Source: an uncultured Sphingomonadaceae bacterium (GTDB taxonomy: Bacteria > Pseudomonadota > Alphaproteobacteria > Sphingomonadales > Sphingomonadaceae). Taken from it: DNA of 64,000 nucleotides. Below, in pieces: positions 9,040 to 17,359 of the stretch. Each line of letters opens with the position of its first letter. Position 1 is the stretch's first letter. The notes beneath the pieces are model-generated. The model saw nothing but the letters and a program-made list of their open reading frames with translations. It was not told the DNA's origin and ran no database searches. The stretch covers positions 1,799,404 through 1,863,403 of the forward strand of contig CANLQE010000001.1 in NCBI GenBank assembly GCA_947493215.1, written 5' to 3'. A program made the translations under genes and the position numbers.

Positions 9040-10446
9040 ATGACCAAGAGCTTTGGAATAGCTGGCTTATTATTATGCGCGTTACTGTTGTGGGCGGTTC
9101 CCGGTTCAACCCAGCTTGGCCCTGCCGCGCTGGTGCTCCATGTCGATGGCGCAATTGGCCCTGCGTCTTCGGACTATGTTGCTAAGGGCATTGCAAAAGG
9201 CGTCGAAGAAAAATCTCCCATGGTCATCATCCGGATGGATACGCCGGGTGGTCTGGACAGCTCAATGCGCCAGATTATCAAGGAAATTCTGGGTGCTCCG
9301 ATTCCGATCATCACTTACGTTAGCCCAAGCGGCGCGCGAGCGGCCAGCGCAGGCACATATATCTTGTTTGCGAGCCATATAGCAGCCATGGCGCCGGGTA
9401 CTAATCTCGGGGCGGCAACGCCTGTCCAGATTGGCGGCGGCGGCCCCTTATCGCCGCCATCGGGCCAAGACGGCCCGGATAATGAGGCGGAGCCCAAGGC
9501 AGAAAACGCGAGCGCATCAAAGGCCGTGAACGATTCGGTTGCCTATATCCGATCACTCGCAGAATTAAGAGGGCGCAATGCCGATTGGGCGGAGGCGGCA
9601 GTCCGAGCCTCAGCTAGCCTGTCGGCAAATGCCGCCTTGAACGAAAATGTCGTTGATCTGACGGCACTTGACATGAACGAACTCATGGTCAAGCTTCATG
9701 GCCGGAAGGTCTCGGTCAATGGTTCCGATGTTATACTTGATACGCAGAATCTGTCCCGTATCGACATCATGCCCAACTGGCGCACCAAGCTCCTAGGGGC
9801 GATAACCAATCCAAATATTGCGCTAATACTCATGATGATCGGCATATACGGCTTGCTGTTCGAGTTCATGAATCCCGGCGCGCTTTATCCAGGAACGATC
9901 GGAGCCGTGTGTCTGATCGTCGGGCTCTATGCGCTGGCGGCATTGCCCGTAAACTATGCTGGAATTGCTCTCATAATACTCGGCATTGCGCTGATGATCG
10001 GCGAGGCGTTTTCGCCATCGTTCGGGATATTGGGAGTAGGGGGCATAATTGCCTTCATTTTCGGGGCGACGATCTTGATCGATACCGACGTTCCCCAATT
10101 TCAGATCAGTTGGCCCTTGCTCGCCTCGCTTGCCGTTATCAGTTTGGCATTTGTGGTTCTTATTGCCCGCTTGGCGTTCACCTCGCACCGGCGAGCCGTC
10201 GTCAGCGGAAGAGAGGAGATGATCGGAAAAATTGGGACGGTAGACGATTGGACCGGAAACCGGGGACATATAATCGTCCATAGCGAGAGATGGCGTGCTG
10301 CCAGCGCAAATTCTCTCGATAAAGGTCAACAGATCCGCGTCATCGGAATACACGGCTTAACGCTGGACGTTGAGCCTGAATATGTTGCCATGCCAGCTTA
10401 CAACGAACCCCCAACGATGGAGACTAAAAATGCAAACATGGACTGA
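9040..10446 (+). CDS. nfeD: NfeD-family membrane serine protease
   Basis: A 468-residue full-length NfeD (NfeD1b type). A signal or anchor helix (residues 5-25) leads into a ClpP-like Ser-Lys protease domain: substrate-binding loop MDTPGGL about 66-72, nucleophile Ser97 in [11 protein letters not shown], catalytic Lys probably 161 (SASKAVNDS). Residues 133-158 form an extra Gly/Pro/acid-rich linker. Four to five membrane helices (about 255-380) follow, then a C-terminal OB-fold domain ([12 protein letters not shown] onward). In characterised archaeal relatives the protease cleaves the C-terminal tail of the partner stomatin, which here is the overlapping next gene. It acts in the membrane, probably in quality control or microdomain upkeep. 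Confidence 0.93.
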   Translation: MTKSFGIAGLLLCALLLWAVPGSTQLGPAALVLHVDGAIGPASSDYVAKGIAKGVEEKSPMVIIRMDTPGGLDSSMRQIIKEILGAPIPIITYVSPSGARAASAGTYILFASHIAAMAPGTNLGAATPVQIGGGGPLSPPSGQDGPDNEAEPKAENASASKAVNDSVAYIRSLAELRGRNADWAEAAVRASASLSANAALNENVVDLTALDMNELMVKLHGRKVSVNGSDVILDTQNLSRIDIMPNWRTKLLGAITNPNIALILMMIGIYGLLFEFMNPGALYPGTIGAVCLIVGLYALAALPVNYAGIALIILGIALMIGEAFSPSFGILGVGGIIAFIFGATILIDTDVPQFQISWPLLASLAVISLAFVVLIARLAFTSHRRAVVSGREEMIGKIGTVDDWTGNRGHIIVHSERWRAASANSLDKGQQIRVIGIHGLTLDVEPEYVAMPAYNEPPTMETKNANMD

Positions 10447-11218
10447 TCTGGCTTTTCTCATTGCTGCAATCGGTTTCGGGCTCGTGTTTCTTGGCGCCGC
10501 AATCAAAATTTTGCGCGAATATGAACGCGGTGTCGTCTTCACGCTCGGACGGTTTACCGGAGTCAAGGGACCCGGCCTTATTATACTCATACCTTTTATC
10601 CAACAGATGGTGCGCATGGATATGAGGACCTTGGTGCTTGATGTTCCAACGCAGGATGTCATTTCGCGTGACAATGTTTCGGTTCGTGTGAACGCCGTCA
10701 TTTATTTTCGGGTGATAGACCCTGAGCGGGCGATCATTCAGGTGGAAAAATTTATGGAAGCGACAAGCGAACTTGCGCAAACAACGCTGCGTTCTGTGCT
10801 CGGCAAACACGAGCTCGACGAGATGCTTTCGGAGCGTGACAAGCTCAACGAGGATCTGCAGGAGATTTTGGACACACAAACCGATGCATGGGGAATCAAG
10901 GTGGCCAACGTCGAGATCAAACATGTTGATATCGACGAGTCAATGGTCCGCGCTATTGCCCGTCAGGCCGAAGCCGAACGTGAACGGCGGGCAAAGGTTA
11001 TCAATGCCGAGGGTGAACAGCAGGCAGCGCAAAAACTATTTGAAGCCGCCGAGATACTGGCGCAGCGGCCCGAGGCGATGCAGTTGCGTTATCTCTCAAC
11101 ATTGAATGTCATTGCGAACGAACGAAGCTCGACCATTGTCTTCCCTTTTCCCATGGATTTGAAGGGTTTTTTGGGGACGGGACCCAACGTTAAGAGCAAG
11201 GCCAGTACGCAGGGATGA
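10430..11218 (+). CDS. Slipin (stomatin-like SPFH protein)
   Basis: A 262-residue slipin. An N-terminal membrane helix (about 5-24) is followed by the SPFH/band 7 domain ([12 protein letters not shown] to about 190) and a coiled-coil segment rich in Ala, Glu and Arg ([20 protein letters not shown]). The hydrophobic C-terminus [11 protein letters not shown] matches the type of site that NfeD proteases cut. The ATG at 10430 is chosen because it has a GGAG Shine-Dalgarno and matches family starts; an upstream frame to 10370 runs inside nfeD. It overlaps nfeD by 17 bp, the standard nfeD-slipin operon. Confidence 0.94.
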   Translation: MQTWTDLAFLIAAIGFGLVFLGAAIKILREYERGVVFTLGRFTGVKGPGLIILIPFIQQMVRMDMRTLVLDVPTQDVISRDNVSVRVNAVIYFRVIDPERAIIQVEKFMEATSELAQTTLRSVLGKHELDEMLSERDKLNEDLQEILDTQTDAWGIKVANVEIKHVDIDESMVRAIARQAEAERERRAKVINAEGEQQAAQKLFEAAEILAQRPEAMQLRYLSTLNVIANERSSTIVFPFPMDLKGFLGTGPNVKSKASTQG

Positions 11219-11303
11219 CGAGTCACTAGATAGCCGTCATTAGAAATCGTTCGTATCCATGACCTGTTTCCACACAATTTAAGCTCCTCAACAAAGTGGA
11301 AGC

Positions 11304-11380
11304 TAGTGTCCGCTTTCGGGATATAGCAGCCACTGCGTTAGTGTCTGCTTTGCGCGCAAAGCGGACATTGAAATTGAATG
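11304..11380. repeat. Palindromic intergenic element, copy 2
   Basis: A full two-part copy: TAGTGTCCGCTTTCGGGAT, a spacer (ATAGCAGCCACTGCGT), then TAGTGTCTGCTTTGCGCGC and AAAGCGGACATTGAA. The second half folds as CTTTGCGCGCAAAG. It lies between the slipin gene and the next small gene. Confidence 0.85.
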
Positions 11381-11423
11381 ACAGGAAGCGTTGGTTCGGG
11401 CAAACCTTCGATATGGGGAAGTC

Positions 11424-11828
11424 ATGAGCAGGACCATCGGCACTATAATTACCGGTCTGAGCGTTTCAGCGCTCGGTGTCTTGTCCTGGCTAGCGATCAC
11501 GCAGGAAAACACTGCAATAGAAACGCAAATACGATTTGATCGTGCATCTGAATTTACTTTCACAGAAGTCAGGCGCTGTTTGAAGTCTGGCACCCGCAGC
11601 AATATATTTTCTCAATTCAGATATGCTGGAGCTGCGCGAGTAGTGCCGAACCCCGGTCGTTCATTGTTCATGGATCAGGATGGTTCGACGCTGTTTGTCT
11701 ACACGCTGGAAGACAAAACTGTCGTGAGATTCAAATCCGCACGGATAGTGTCTCCTGAACAATTGGATTTGTTAGAATGGTGCGTGAAAAATCCTCAGCT
11801 AACGTGGATTCGACCCGAAATTCGCTAA
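11424..11828 (+). CDS. Small membrane-anchored hypothetical protein
   Basis: A 134-residue protein that I do not recognise. Residues 5-25 form one membrane helix or uncleaved signal anchor (GTIITGLSVSALGVLSWLA); the rest, with two Cys and a mixed strand pattern, would face the periplasm. The ATG at 11424 is chosen over an upstream in-frame start at 11391 because of the GGGGAAG Shine-Dalgarno 4-5 bp before it and because the upstream residues lie next to the repeat. Palindromic elements flank it on both sides. The protein looks like a plausible real gene but no family can be named. Confidence 0.6.
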   Translation: MSRTIGTIITGLSVSALGVLSWLAITQENTAIETQIRFDRASEFTFTEVRRCLKSGTRSNIFSQFRYAGAARVVPNPGRSLFMDQDGSTLFVYTLEDKTVVRFKSARIVSPEQLDLLEWCVKNPQLTWIRPEIR

Positions 11829-11901
11829 TGTCTGCTTTCGGGATATAGCTGCCACCACGCTATGTCCGCTTTGGGCGCAAAAGCGGACGCTAGAAATAAA
11901 T
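11826..11901. repeat. Palindromic intergenic element, copy 3
   Basis: A full copy starting inside the stop codon region of the preceding gene: TAATGTCTGCTTTCGGGAT, spacer, then TATGTCCGCTTTGGGCGC with AAAAGCGGACGCTAGAA and the conserved AAATGAA end also seen in copy 2. Confidence 0.85.
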
Positions 11902-11942
11902 GAAAGACTTTGAATATTCTGGAAGGTTGGTATTATTATTGA

Positions 11943-12215
11943 ATGAAAAAGTCATTGGCGAGAGTGAAAATCTGGACAATCGCTGCATTAAGCACCGTAG
12001 TGGCTGCAGTCTCGGTTTTCTCGGGTATTCCTGAACATGCATATGGCTACGTTTTTAGCGCATTGGGCGTCATGGGAATATATATTCATTTGATCAGATG
12101 TGAGAACTGCAAGGCCCGAGTGTTTGGTGGTTTTGACAGTCTTTTTGGTAAGGACAAGCCAACTTATTTTGATCAACCACGACGATGTCCTGCCTGCAAT
12201 GTAGAACGATACTAG
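11943..12215 (+). CDS. Small membrane protein with a zinc-ribbon-like tail
   Basis: A 90-residue protein of unknown function. Two hydrophobic segments (about 9-28 and 34-52) suggest a helical hairpin in the inner membrane with a cytoplasmic tail. The tail has two CxxC pairs, ENCKAR-type (Cys-Glu-Asn-Cys) and RRCPAC, separated by about 30 residues, a zinc-ribbon-like pattern. Start ATG at 11942-11943 region follows a weak leader. Element copies lie on either side. The metal-site reading is inference from Cys spacing alone. Confidence 0.6.
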   Translation: MKKSLARVKIWTIAALSTVVAAVSVFSGIPEHAYGYVFSALGVMGIYIHLIRCENCKARVFGGFDSLFGKDKPTYFDQPRRCPACNVERY

Positions 12216-12217
12216 TT

Positions 12218-12256
12218 CTAATGTCCACTTTCGGGATATAGCGGGCATTCGTGTTA
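12218..12256. repeat. Palindromic element, half copy 4
   Basis: A one-arm copy: TAATGTCCACTTTCGGGAT, then ATAGCGGGCATTCGTGTTA, lacking the second GCGGAC half. It sits between the two convergent small genes at 11943-12215 and 12271-12588. Confidence 0.75.
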
Positions 12257-12270
12257 AAGGCTGAAGTTGT

Positions 12271-12588
12271 TTACCCTTCACTCCATTTTAGTTGGCTGGC
12301 ATCTACCACATCGCCTCCCAAATGTTTGACGAATGCCGTCCTGATGGCATCCTTATGCTTTTGCCAAATTTCAATATCAGAGTTCGGATCCATGTTGTCT
12401 GCCAAGAAAACCCATTCCACAAATTGATCGGCTGTTACCTCTCCAGTTTCGGGTATCAGATCATCGACATGCAATGGCTTGTCATTCTTCACGCAGCCGC
12501 AGAAACCCCAATCTACGCAAACACAATGCATCAACGCATCATATGCGGCTTTTCTGGAAGTGGCGTTTTCTTGGGATGTATTGGACAT
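12271..12588 (-). CDS. Small Cys-rich hypothetical protein
   Basis: A 105-residue soluble protein that I do not recognise. Near the N-terminus it has a dense Cys motif, HCVCVDWGFCGCVKND, and the rest is acidic and helical. A longer frame extends to 12798, but its first 70 codons read through the palindromic element and the inverted repeat at 12681-12724, so the ATG at 12588 is preferred. The Cys cluster could bind metal; no catalytic signature is seen. It is divergent from the secreted protein gene at 12742. Confidence 0.6.
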   Translation of the reverse strand: MSNTSQENATSRKAAYDALMHCVCVDWGFCGCVKNDKPLHVDDLIPETGEVTADQFVEWVFLADNMDPNSDIEIWQKHKDAIRTAFVKHLGGDVVDASQLKWSEG

Positions 12589-12632
12589 AGACTGGCAATT
12601 ACCAAAAATCCGCCTGCATTGAAATCGACAAG

Positions 12633-12669
12633 TGCTAGTGTCCGCTTTCGGGATGAAGCAGACATTCAA
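12633..12669. repeat. Palindromic element, half copy 5
   Basis: GCTAGTGTCCGCTTTCGGGA followed by TGAAGCAGACATTCAAA. The right arm (GAAGCAGACATT) differs from the perfect complement at one base. It lies in the divergent promoter region of the genes at 12588 and 12742. Confidence 0.75.
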
Positions 12670-12680
12670 ATTTTCTGCCT

Positions 12681-12724
12681 CGTTCCATTTTGGGGGTTTA
12701 TACAAGGTTGACCAAAATGGAACG
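12681..12724. promoter_or_regulatory. Perfect 13-bp inverted repeat in a divergent promoter
   Basis: CGTTCCATTTTGG at 12681-12693 and CCAAAATGGAACG at 12712-12724 are exact complements around an 18-nt loop. The right arm ends 17 bp before the ATG at 12742. It could be an operator for a dimeric regulator of one or both divergent genes, or a hairpin in the leader. A TTGACC box at 12708-12713 with TATTCT at 12730-12735 is a possible promoter overlapping it. Confidence 0.55.
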
Positions 12725-12741
12725 GGTACTATTCTCTGGGC

Positions 12742-13236
12742 ATGCGACTGCTGATATCTGTCATATTGCTTTCTGGATTTTGGTTTCTTCCGGCACATGC
12801 CAAGGACCGAGCCATTCCAATCGAAATTGTTGAACAGCTGTATACTGAGTCAGAAACTGGCGAACAAGATGCAGAGATTGTTGATATTCCAATGCCAATG
12901 ACTGCAGAACTAGGAGATCTTTTAGCAGATGATCACTCCTATGGATCGATCAATGGCACTGGCATTGGACGCCTTGATTTTGATTGGATGGTCAATGGCC
13001 AAGACGCTAGTATAACCAATTTGGAAATCAAAAGGGTTGCTGTAGTCGCTTATTCTTCCGACAAGCCGAAACGAGAAATCATCGTTGCTCAATTTGACAA
13101 TTTCGATGATCCAACACGGATTTCCTACTATTGGAAATATGATGCAGATCGCGGGTGGTTGATTGAAGACGTCACCGGATGGAGCCAGGACGGCCTCGTG
13201 TGGACACTGTCATTGCTGTTGAAATACGGTCAGTAA
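12742..13236 (+). CDS. Exported hypothetical protein
   Basis: A 164-residue protein with a clear signal peptide (residues 1-20, ending in AHA), so it is periplasmic. The mature part is acidic, without Cys, with alternating strands (ITNLEIKRVAVVAYSS, REIIVAQFDNF, RISYYWKYD) that suggest a small beta-sandwich or cystatin/NTF2-like fold. I do not recognise a family. It begins close to a possible promoter, so the leader would be very short. It ends in the convergent hairpin at 13270-13305. Confidence 0.7.
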   Translation: MRLLISVILLSGFWFLPAHAKDRAIPIEIVEQLYTESETGEQDAEIVDIPMPMTAELGDLLADDHSYGSINGTGIGRLDFDWMVNGQDASITNLEIKRVAVVAYSSDKPKREIIVAQFDNFDDPTRISYYWKYDADRGWLIEDVTGWSQDGLVWTLSLLLKYGQ

Positions 13237-13269
13237 CAACACGCATCCCGTCGACCGTTCATGAAACTG

Positions 13270-13305
13270 GCTAATGTCCGCTTTCGGGAGAAAGCGGACA
13301 TTAGC
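13270..13305. terminator. Perfect 16-bp hairpin (element copy 6), likely two-way terminator
   Basis: GCTAATGTCCGCTTTC at 13270-13285 and GAAAGCGGACATTAGC at 13290-13305 are perfect complements with a GGGA tetraloop. The right arm ends at the base before the transglycosylase stop codon (13306), so the hairpin lies between two convergent genes. It is the most compact member of the palindromic element family. Confidence 0.8.
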
Positions 13306-15282
13306 TCAGCCCTTATAATTCTTCCCAATGTAACGGGTTAGAGGTGTATCGCTTTTCAGCTTTGGTCCGCGCGGGTTCATCGTGTCGTAGACGACTGCAT
13401 TTTCGAGCACGCGTTTCACATAGTTTCGTGTCTCGGAAATTGGAATTTCTTCAATCCACTTAATCCAGTCAATGCCGCCTTGGCGCGGATCACCGTTGCG
13501 CCGCAGCCATTTATTCACATTGCCAGGGCCAGCATTATAAGCCGCAACTGCCAAAGGATAGCTGCCTCCATAATAGCGCAACATCCTTTCGATGTACCCA
13601 CTGCCAAGGCGGATATTATATTGGGGATCGCCGGTTAACGCGGACAGGTTATAAGAAAGCCCTATTTTACCGGATTGCTCTCGGGCTGTACCGGGCATCA
13701 GTTGCATCAACCCACGAGCGCCAGCGTGACTGATGGCGCCTTGGGCAAATTGGCTTTCTTGACGCGTGATGGCGTGAATGATGGTCCAGTCATTTTCACG
13801 ACTCGCCGGGACGGGCATGGTTGGAAACGATGTTTCATCAATGGGGCCGACGCCAGCGCCCAGCGCGCTGATACCCTTGATCACGCCGAGATCGCGCGCG
13901 CCAATGCGCGTCGATAGATCGCTAATCAATAGATAATCTTTTTCACTATTTGCGTTATAAGCAAGCGCACGATGGAAGCGGATTTGTTCTTTCCAGGGTC
14001 CGGTGCGTGTAGAAGCTTTGACGGCGATCACCAGAGGGTCCTGATCATAGGCCCGACGGTCTTGCTCGGTGATCTCAATCGCCGGTTTGCGGTTAAAGGT
14101 TGGTAGGGGGCGTCCTAGTCTTTCCAACGATAACTGACCGTAGAAATGATCCGGAAAAGCTGCTGCCTTCTCAAAATAAGCGTTTGCTTCGGCGGTCTGG
14201 CTCGCCTCGGCGGCCGCACGGCCCGCCCAATAAAAGCCCTTCGAGCGAATATTGGGGCTGTTATAGGAGCGCGCATAGCGATCAAACATCGCGACCGCTT
14301 TCGCTGGGTTGCGCTGACCCCAAAGAGCAGCATTGCCGGCGAGCCAAGTCAGGTCGGAATATTTGTCTCTTATACGGCTGTTTTCTTCGGCAATGTTGGT
14401 GGGGCTAGCATAGGCGTCATCCACTTTCGACGCGATATTATAGGCGACGGTCCATTGCCGGTCATTGGCGGCTGCTTTGGCGTTGATTAGATTGGCTTCA
14501 TACCAAGTCGCGATTTGCGATGGACTGGTTGGCCGCACGCGCAGGACAGGGCGATTTGCCATGAGTTGCCGGGCGTTGTAGCTTTGACCCTTGTTCCGCA
14601 GATAGCGTGCGCGATCAGCAATATAGCCCGCATCATCACGGGCGATCGAAGCGACAGCGCTGGCCTTCGCGTTTGCATCCGGTGCTTCGGTTAGCTGCGC
14701 CAACCGCGCTTGAAAAATGGGCCGTTGTGAGGATGAGGTGAAGCCCAATTGCCGCGCCGCCGGACGGGTTGCCCGGGCCCACAAAAGTGCATCCATCCGC
14801 GCATTATGATCGTCGACAGTTAGTGCAGAGCTAAACCGGTTGAGTAGTGCGGTTTCATCCTCGGTCATCAGGGTTCCGCCACGCCAGGCTTGTTGTGCCA
14901 TGGCATTGGCTTTCAGTGTTTCGCCTTTGGATTGTAAGGCGACGGCGTATTTTGCTGCACCTGCATTGGTGAGCGGCGCAAATCGGTCAAAAAACGCGAT
15001 AACGCGGTCGGCGGAAAAACTGTTGATATTGATGGCCTGCTCAGCATTGCGGCGCATTCGGGTGTCTTCGGGCCAACCAGGATAAGTGACTAGAAATCCC
15101 GCATAATCATCGAACGAATAATTGTCGGATTGGGAAAGAACGCGCCAGCGTTGCAGACCGAGGACAGCATTGCCACCGGTTGGATCGGAAAGGGTCGCAC
15201 TGCCACTTTGTTCGGCTGCGATGCATGTTACCGGCGTTAAAAGCAGGCTTGCGAGAATTATTCTTGATACCATACTGGACAT
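13306..15282 (-). CDS. slt: Soluble lytic murein transglycosylase
   Basis: A 658-residue Slt70-type enzyme that cleaves peptidoglycan with formation of 1,6-anhydromuramic acid in the periplasm. A signal peptide (about 1-23, ending in IAA) is followed by a long alpha-helical superhelix of TPR-like repeats (about 60-450) and the C-terminal lysozyme-like SLT domain. The catalytic Glu is at about 509 (RQESQF), followed by the family motifs GLMQLMPGTA and AYNAGPGNV. Length fits the family. It is divergent from dapA, with 103 bp between the genes, and convergent with the small exported protein gene. Confidence 0.95.
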   Translation of the reverse strand: MSSMVSRIILASLLLTPVTCIAAEQSGSATLSDPTGGNAVLGLQRWRVLSQSDNYSFDDYAGFLVTYPGWPEDTRMRRNAEQAININSFSADRVIAFFDRFAPLTNAGAAKYAVALQSKGETLKANAMAQQAWRGGTLMTEDETALLNRFSSALTVDDHNARMDALLWARATRPAARQLGFTSSSQRPIFQARLAQLTEAPDANAKASAVASIARDDAGYIADRARYLRNKGQSYNARQLMANRPVLRVRPTSPSQIATWYEANLINAKAAANDRQWTVAYNIASKVDDAYASPTNIAEENSRIRDKYSDLTWLAGNAALWGQRNPAKAVAMFDRYARSYNSPNIRSKGFYWAGRAAAEASQTAEANAYFEKAAAFPDHFYGQLSLERLGRPLPTFNRKPAIEITEQDRRAYDQDPLVIAVKASTRTGPWKEQIRFHRALAYNANSEKDYLLISDLSTRIGARDLGVIKGISALGAGVGPIDETSFPTMPVPASRENDWTIIHAITRQESQFAQGAISHAGARGLMQLMPGTAREQSGKIGLSYNLSALTGDPQYNIRLGSGYIERMLRYYGGSYPLAVAAYNAGPGNVNKWLRRNGDPRQGGIDWIKWIEEIPISETRNYVKRVLENAVVYDTMNPRGPKLKSDTPLTRYIGKNYKG

Positions 15283-15385
15283 TTTGGGGGTAGGCTCCTT
15301 ATCAGGCGCTGAACAAAGAACTATATGATTGTTAAGCTTGTGTAAGCCTTGGCAATTTCTTAGCCAAATTTAAAGGAGTAATTCC

Positions 15386-16261
15386 ATGTTTTCCGGCTCA
15401 ATTCCGGCCCTGGTGACTCCCTTTCGCGACGGATCGTTTGCGGAAGCGGAATTTCGGGCCTTGGTAGACTGGCAAATCGAGCAAGGTAGCAGCGGTTTGG
15501 TCCCTTGCGGTACCACGGGCGAATCCTCAACTTTGTCCAATGCCGAGCATCATCGTGTGATTGAAGTTTGCATTGAACAGGCTGCCGGGCGCGTACCTAT
15601 CATTGCCGGTTGCGGATCCAATGATACAACCAATGCCTTGCTCCATTTGAATTTTTCGAAGAAATGCGGCGCGACGGCCGGGTTGGTTGTGGCACCTTAT
15701 TATAACCGTCCAAACCAGGAGGGCATTTTTGCGCATTTTGAGACGCTGACCAAGGAAAATGACTTGCCGCTCGTACTCTATAATGTACCTGCGCGGACAG
15801 TGACGGATATATTGCCGGAGACGGTTGCCGCTTTGTCCAAATTGCCTAGCGTGATTGCGATCAAGGATGCCAGCGGCGAAATCGACCGGGTCACCGATCA
15901 CCGGCTTGCCTGCAACGATGATTTCTGCCTGTTGTCTGGCGTGGACGAACTCTCACTTGCCTTCTACGCATCCGGTGGTGCGGGATGTATTTCCGTGACC
16001 GCCAATGTTGCGCCGAAACTATGCGCCGAATTTCAGGCAGCTTGCGCAGCTGGCGATTATGAGAAAGCACGCGAACTGAACGACAAGCTTTACCCGCTTC
16101 ACAAGGCGATGTTCTCTGATGCTTCGCCGGGACCGGTCAAATATGCGCTGTCTCGCGTGGTTGATGGCTTTCCGACTGACTTGCGCTTGCCCATGACACC
16201 GCCTTCGGATGCAGCAAGACAAGCAGTCGATGCAGCGCTCGAGGGAGCCGGTTTGATCTGA
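15386..16261 (+). CDS. dapA: 4-hydroxy-tetrahydrodipicolinate synthase
   Basis: A 291-residue TIM-barrel enzyme that condenses pyruvate with aspartate semialdehyde, the first committed step of lysine and diaminopimelate synthesis in the cytoplasm. The Schiff-base Lys is Lys160 (IAIKDASGE), the active-site Tyr is Tyr132 (LYNVPARTV), and the substrate Thr pair is in GTTGE at 42-46. A good Shine-Dalgarno (AAAGGAG) precedes the ATG. It shares one base with smpB (TGATG), so dapA heads an overlapping unit with smpB, the DUF2062 gene and cckA. Confidence 0.97.
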   Translation: MFSGSIPALVTPFRDGSFAEAEFRALVDWQIEQGSSGLVPCGTTGESSTLSNAEHHRVIEVCIEQAAGRVPIIAGCGSNDTTNALLHLNFSKKCGATAGLVVAPYYNRPNQEGIFAHFETLTKENDLPLVLYNVPARTVTDILPETVAALSKLPSVIAIKDASGEIDRVTDHRLACNDDFCLLSGVDELSLAFYASGGAGCISVTANVAPKLCAEFQAACAAGDYEKARELNDKLYPLHKAMFSDASPGPVKYALSRVVDGFPTDLRLPMTPPSDAARQAVDAALEGAGLI

Positions 16262-16743
16262 TGGCGAAGCCGCGTCCTCTTGAGTATGACAAACAAAAGA
16301 TCGTCGCCGAGAACCGGCGCGCGCGCTATGACTATTATATTGATGAGAAGTTTGAGGCGGGCATCATGCTCACTGGTACTGAGGTGAAATCTCTACGGTT
16401 CGGATCAGGAACCATTGCCGAAAGCTATGCCGAGGTAAAGGATGACGAGGTCTGGCTGATCAACGCCAATATTCCTGAATGGAGTCACGGCAACCGTCAT
16501 AATCACGAACCCAAACGGCCACGCAAATTGCTGCTTAACCGTCGTCAAATCAACAAATTCTATGGTGCCGTGATGCGCAAGGGTATGACCATCGTTCCGC
16601 TGTCCATCTATTTTAATGGCAAAGGCCGGGCTAAGATCGAACTGGCTTTGGCGAAGGGTAAGAAGGCCCCGGATAAGCGCGCCACCGAAAAGGATCGCGA
16701 CTGGAAACGTCAACAGGGACGTTTGATGCGCGACCATGGCTGA
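16261..16743 (+). CDS. smpB: SsrA-binding protein
   Basis: A 160-residue protein that delivers tmRNA to stalled ribosomes. The OB-barrel starts at [15 protein letters not shown]; the family segments GTEVKSLR and SWLINANI-like (VWLINANI) and [14 protein letters not shown] are present, and the C-terminal basic tail ([13 protein letters not shown]) that probes the mRNA channel is intact. Gene order after dapA is common in sphingomonads. It overlaps the next gene by 8 bp. Confidence 0.97.
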   Translation: MAKPRPLEYDKQKIVAENRRARYDYYIDEKFEAGIMLTGTEVKSLRFGSGTIAESYAEVKDDEVWLINANIPEWSHGNRHNHEPKRPRKLLLNRRQINKFYGAVMRKGMTIVPLSIYFNGKGRAKIELALAKGKKAPDKRATEKDRDWKRQQGRLMRDHG

Positions 16744-17359
16744 TCCCAATTCATCCGGCCCGGATTCTTCCGACAAGGACTGGGGCGCGCGCACGATCAT
16801 GCGCGTCTTTCGTTGGCTCGAAGACAAAATGCCGACCCGCAAGGGAATGGCAAATAACAAATATCTAAGGCCTATCGCGCATCGCTTCCTGCGTTCGGAC
16901 TTGTGGCGTTTTACGCGCCGTTCGGTGCCACGCGGTGTCGCGCTGGGTATGCTAGCGGCCTTCCTGATCCCGGTGGGACAGATATTTGGCGCAGTGTTTC
17001 TGGCGCTGCCGATTCGGGCCAATGTTCCAATTGCGGCGTTGACGACATTTATCACCAATCCGTTGACCTATCCCTTTTGGATTGCGGCGGCCAACCAGAT
17101 TGGCAAATTCGCTTTGCGTATCGACGCAATGACCTATGGACAGCCGATCAATAATCAGATTCGCAGCGAATTTGGCATGTGGCTCAGCTGGTTTGTGCGC
17201 GAGGCAGGGGTAACAGCCTTTGGCTTTCTGCTATTGGCGATTACGTTCTCGGCACTTGGCTATGTGATCAGCTCGTTTGGCTGGCGCTGGTGGACGGCAA
17301 GAAAATGGCAGCGACGGATTAAAAAAATGGGCTTAGATAGCGATATTGATGGCCAGTGA
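16736..17359 (+). CDS. DUF2062 domain membrane protein
   Basis: A 207-residue membrane protein of the DUF2062 family, whose function is unknown. The N-terminal part is cytoplasmic and basic; helices are at about 82-105 ([20 protein letters not shown]), 108-135 and 165-190. The family pattern PVGQ...[19 protein letters not shown] is clear. It lies between smpB and cckA with overlaps on both sides, so it is very likely co-expressed with the cell-cycle kinase. The link may be to cell-envelope function, but that is only positional. Confidence 0.9.
   Translation: MADPNSSGPDSSDKDWGARTIMRVFRWLEDKMPTRKGMANNKYLRPIAHRFLRSDLWRFTRRSVPRGVALGMLAAFLIPVGQIFGAVFLALPIRANVPIAALTTFITNPLTYPFWIAAANQIGKFALRIDAMTYGQPINNQIRSEFGMWLSWFVREAGVTAFGFLLLAITFSALGYVISSFGWRWWTARKWQRRIKKMGLDSDIDGQ

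Noticed and set aside
12589-12798. N-terminal extension of the small Cys-rich gene
   Set aside because: These 70 codons translate the repeat and the 13-bp inverted repeat, so the ATG at 12588 is the better start.
8559-13305. The repeats as integron attC sites
   Set aside because: The copies lack the attC core sequences (RYYYAAC/GTTRRRY pair) and no integrase gene is seen; gene direction is also mixed.
8559-13305. The repeats as a CRISPR array
   Set aside because: The copies are too few, vary in length and are separated by genes rather than by uniform spacers.
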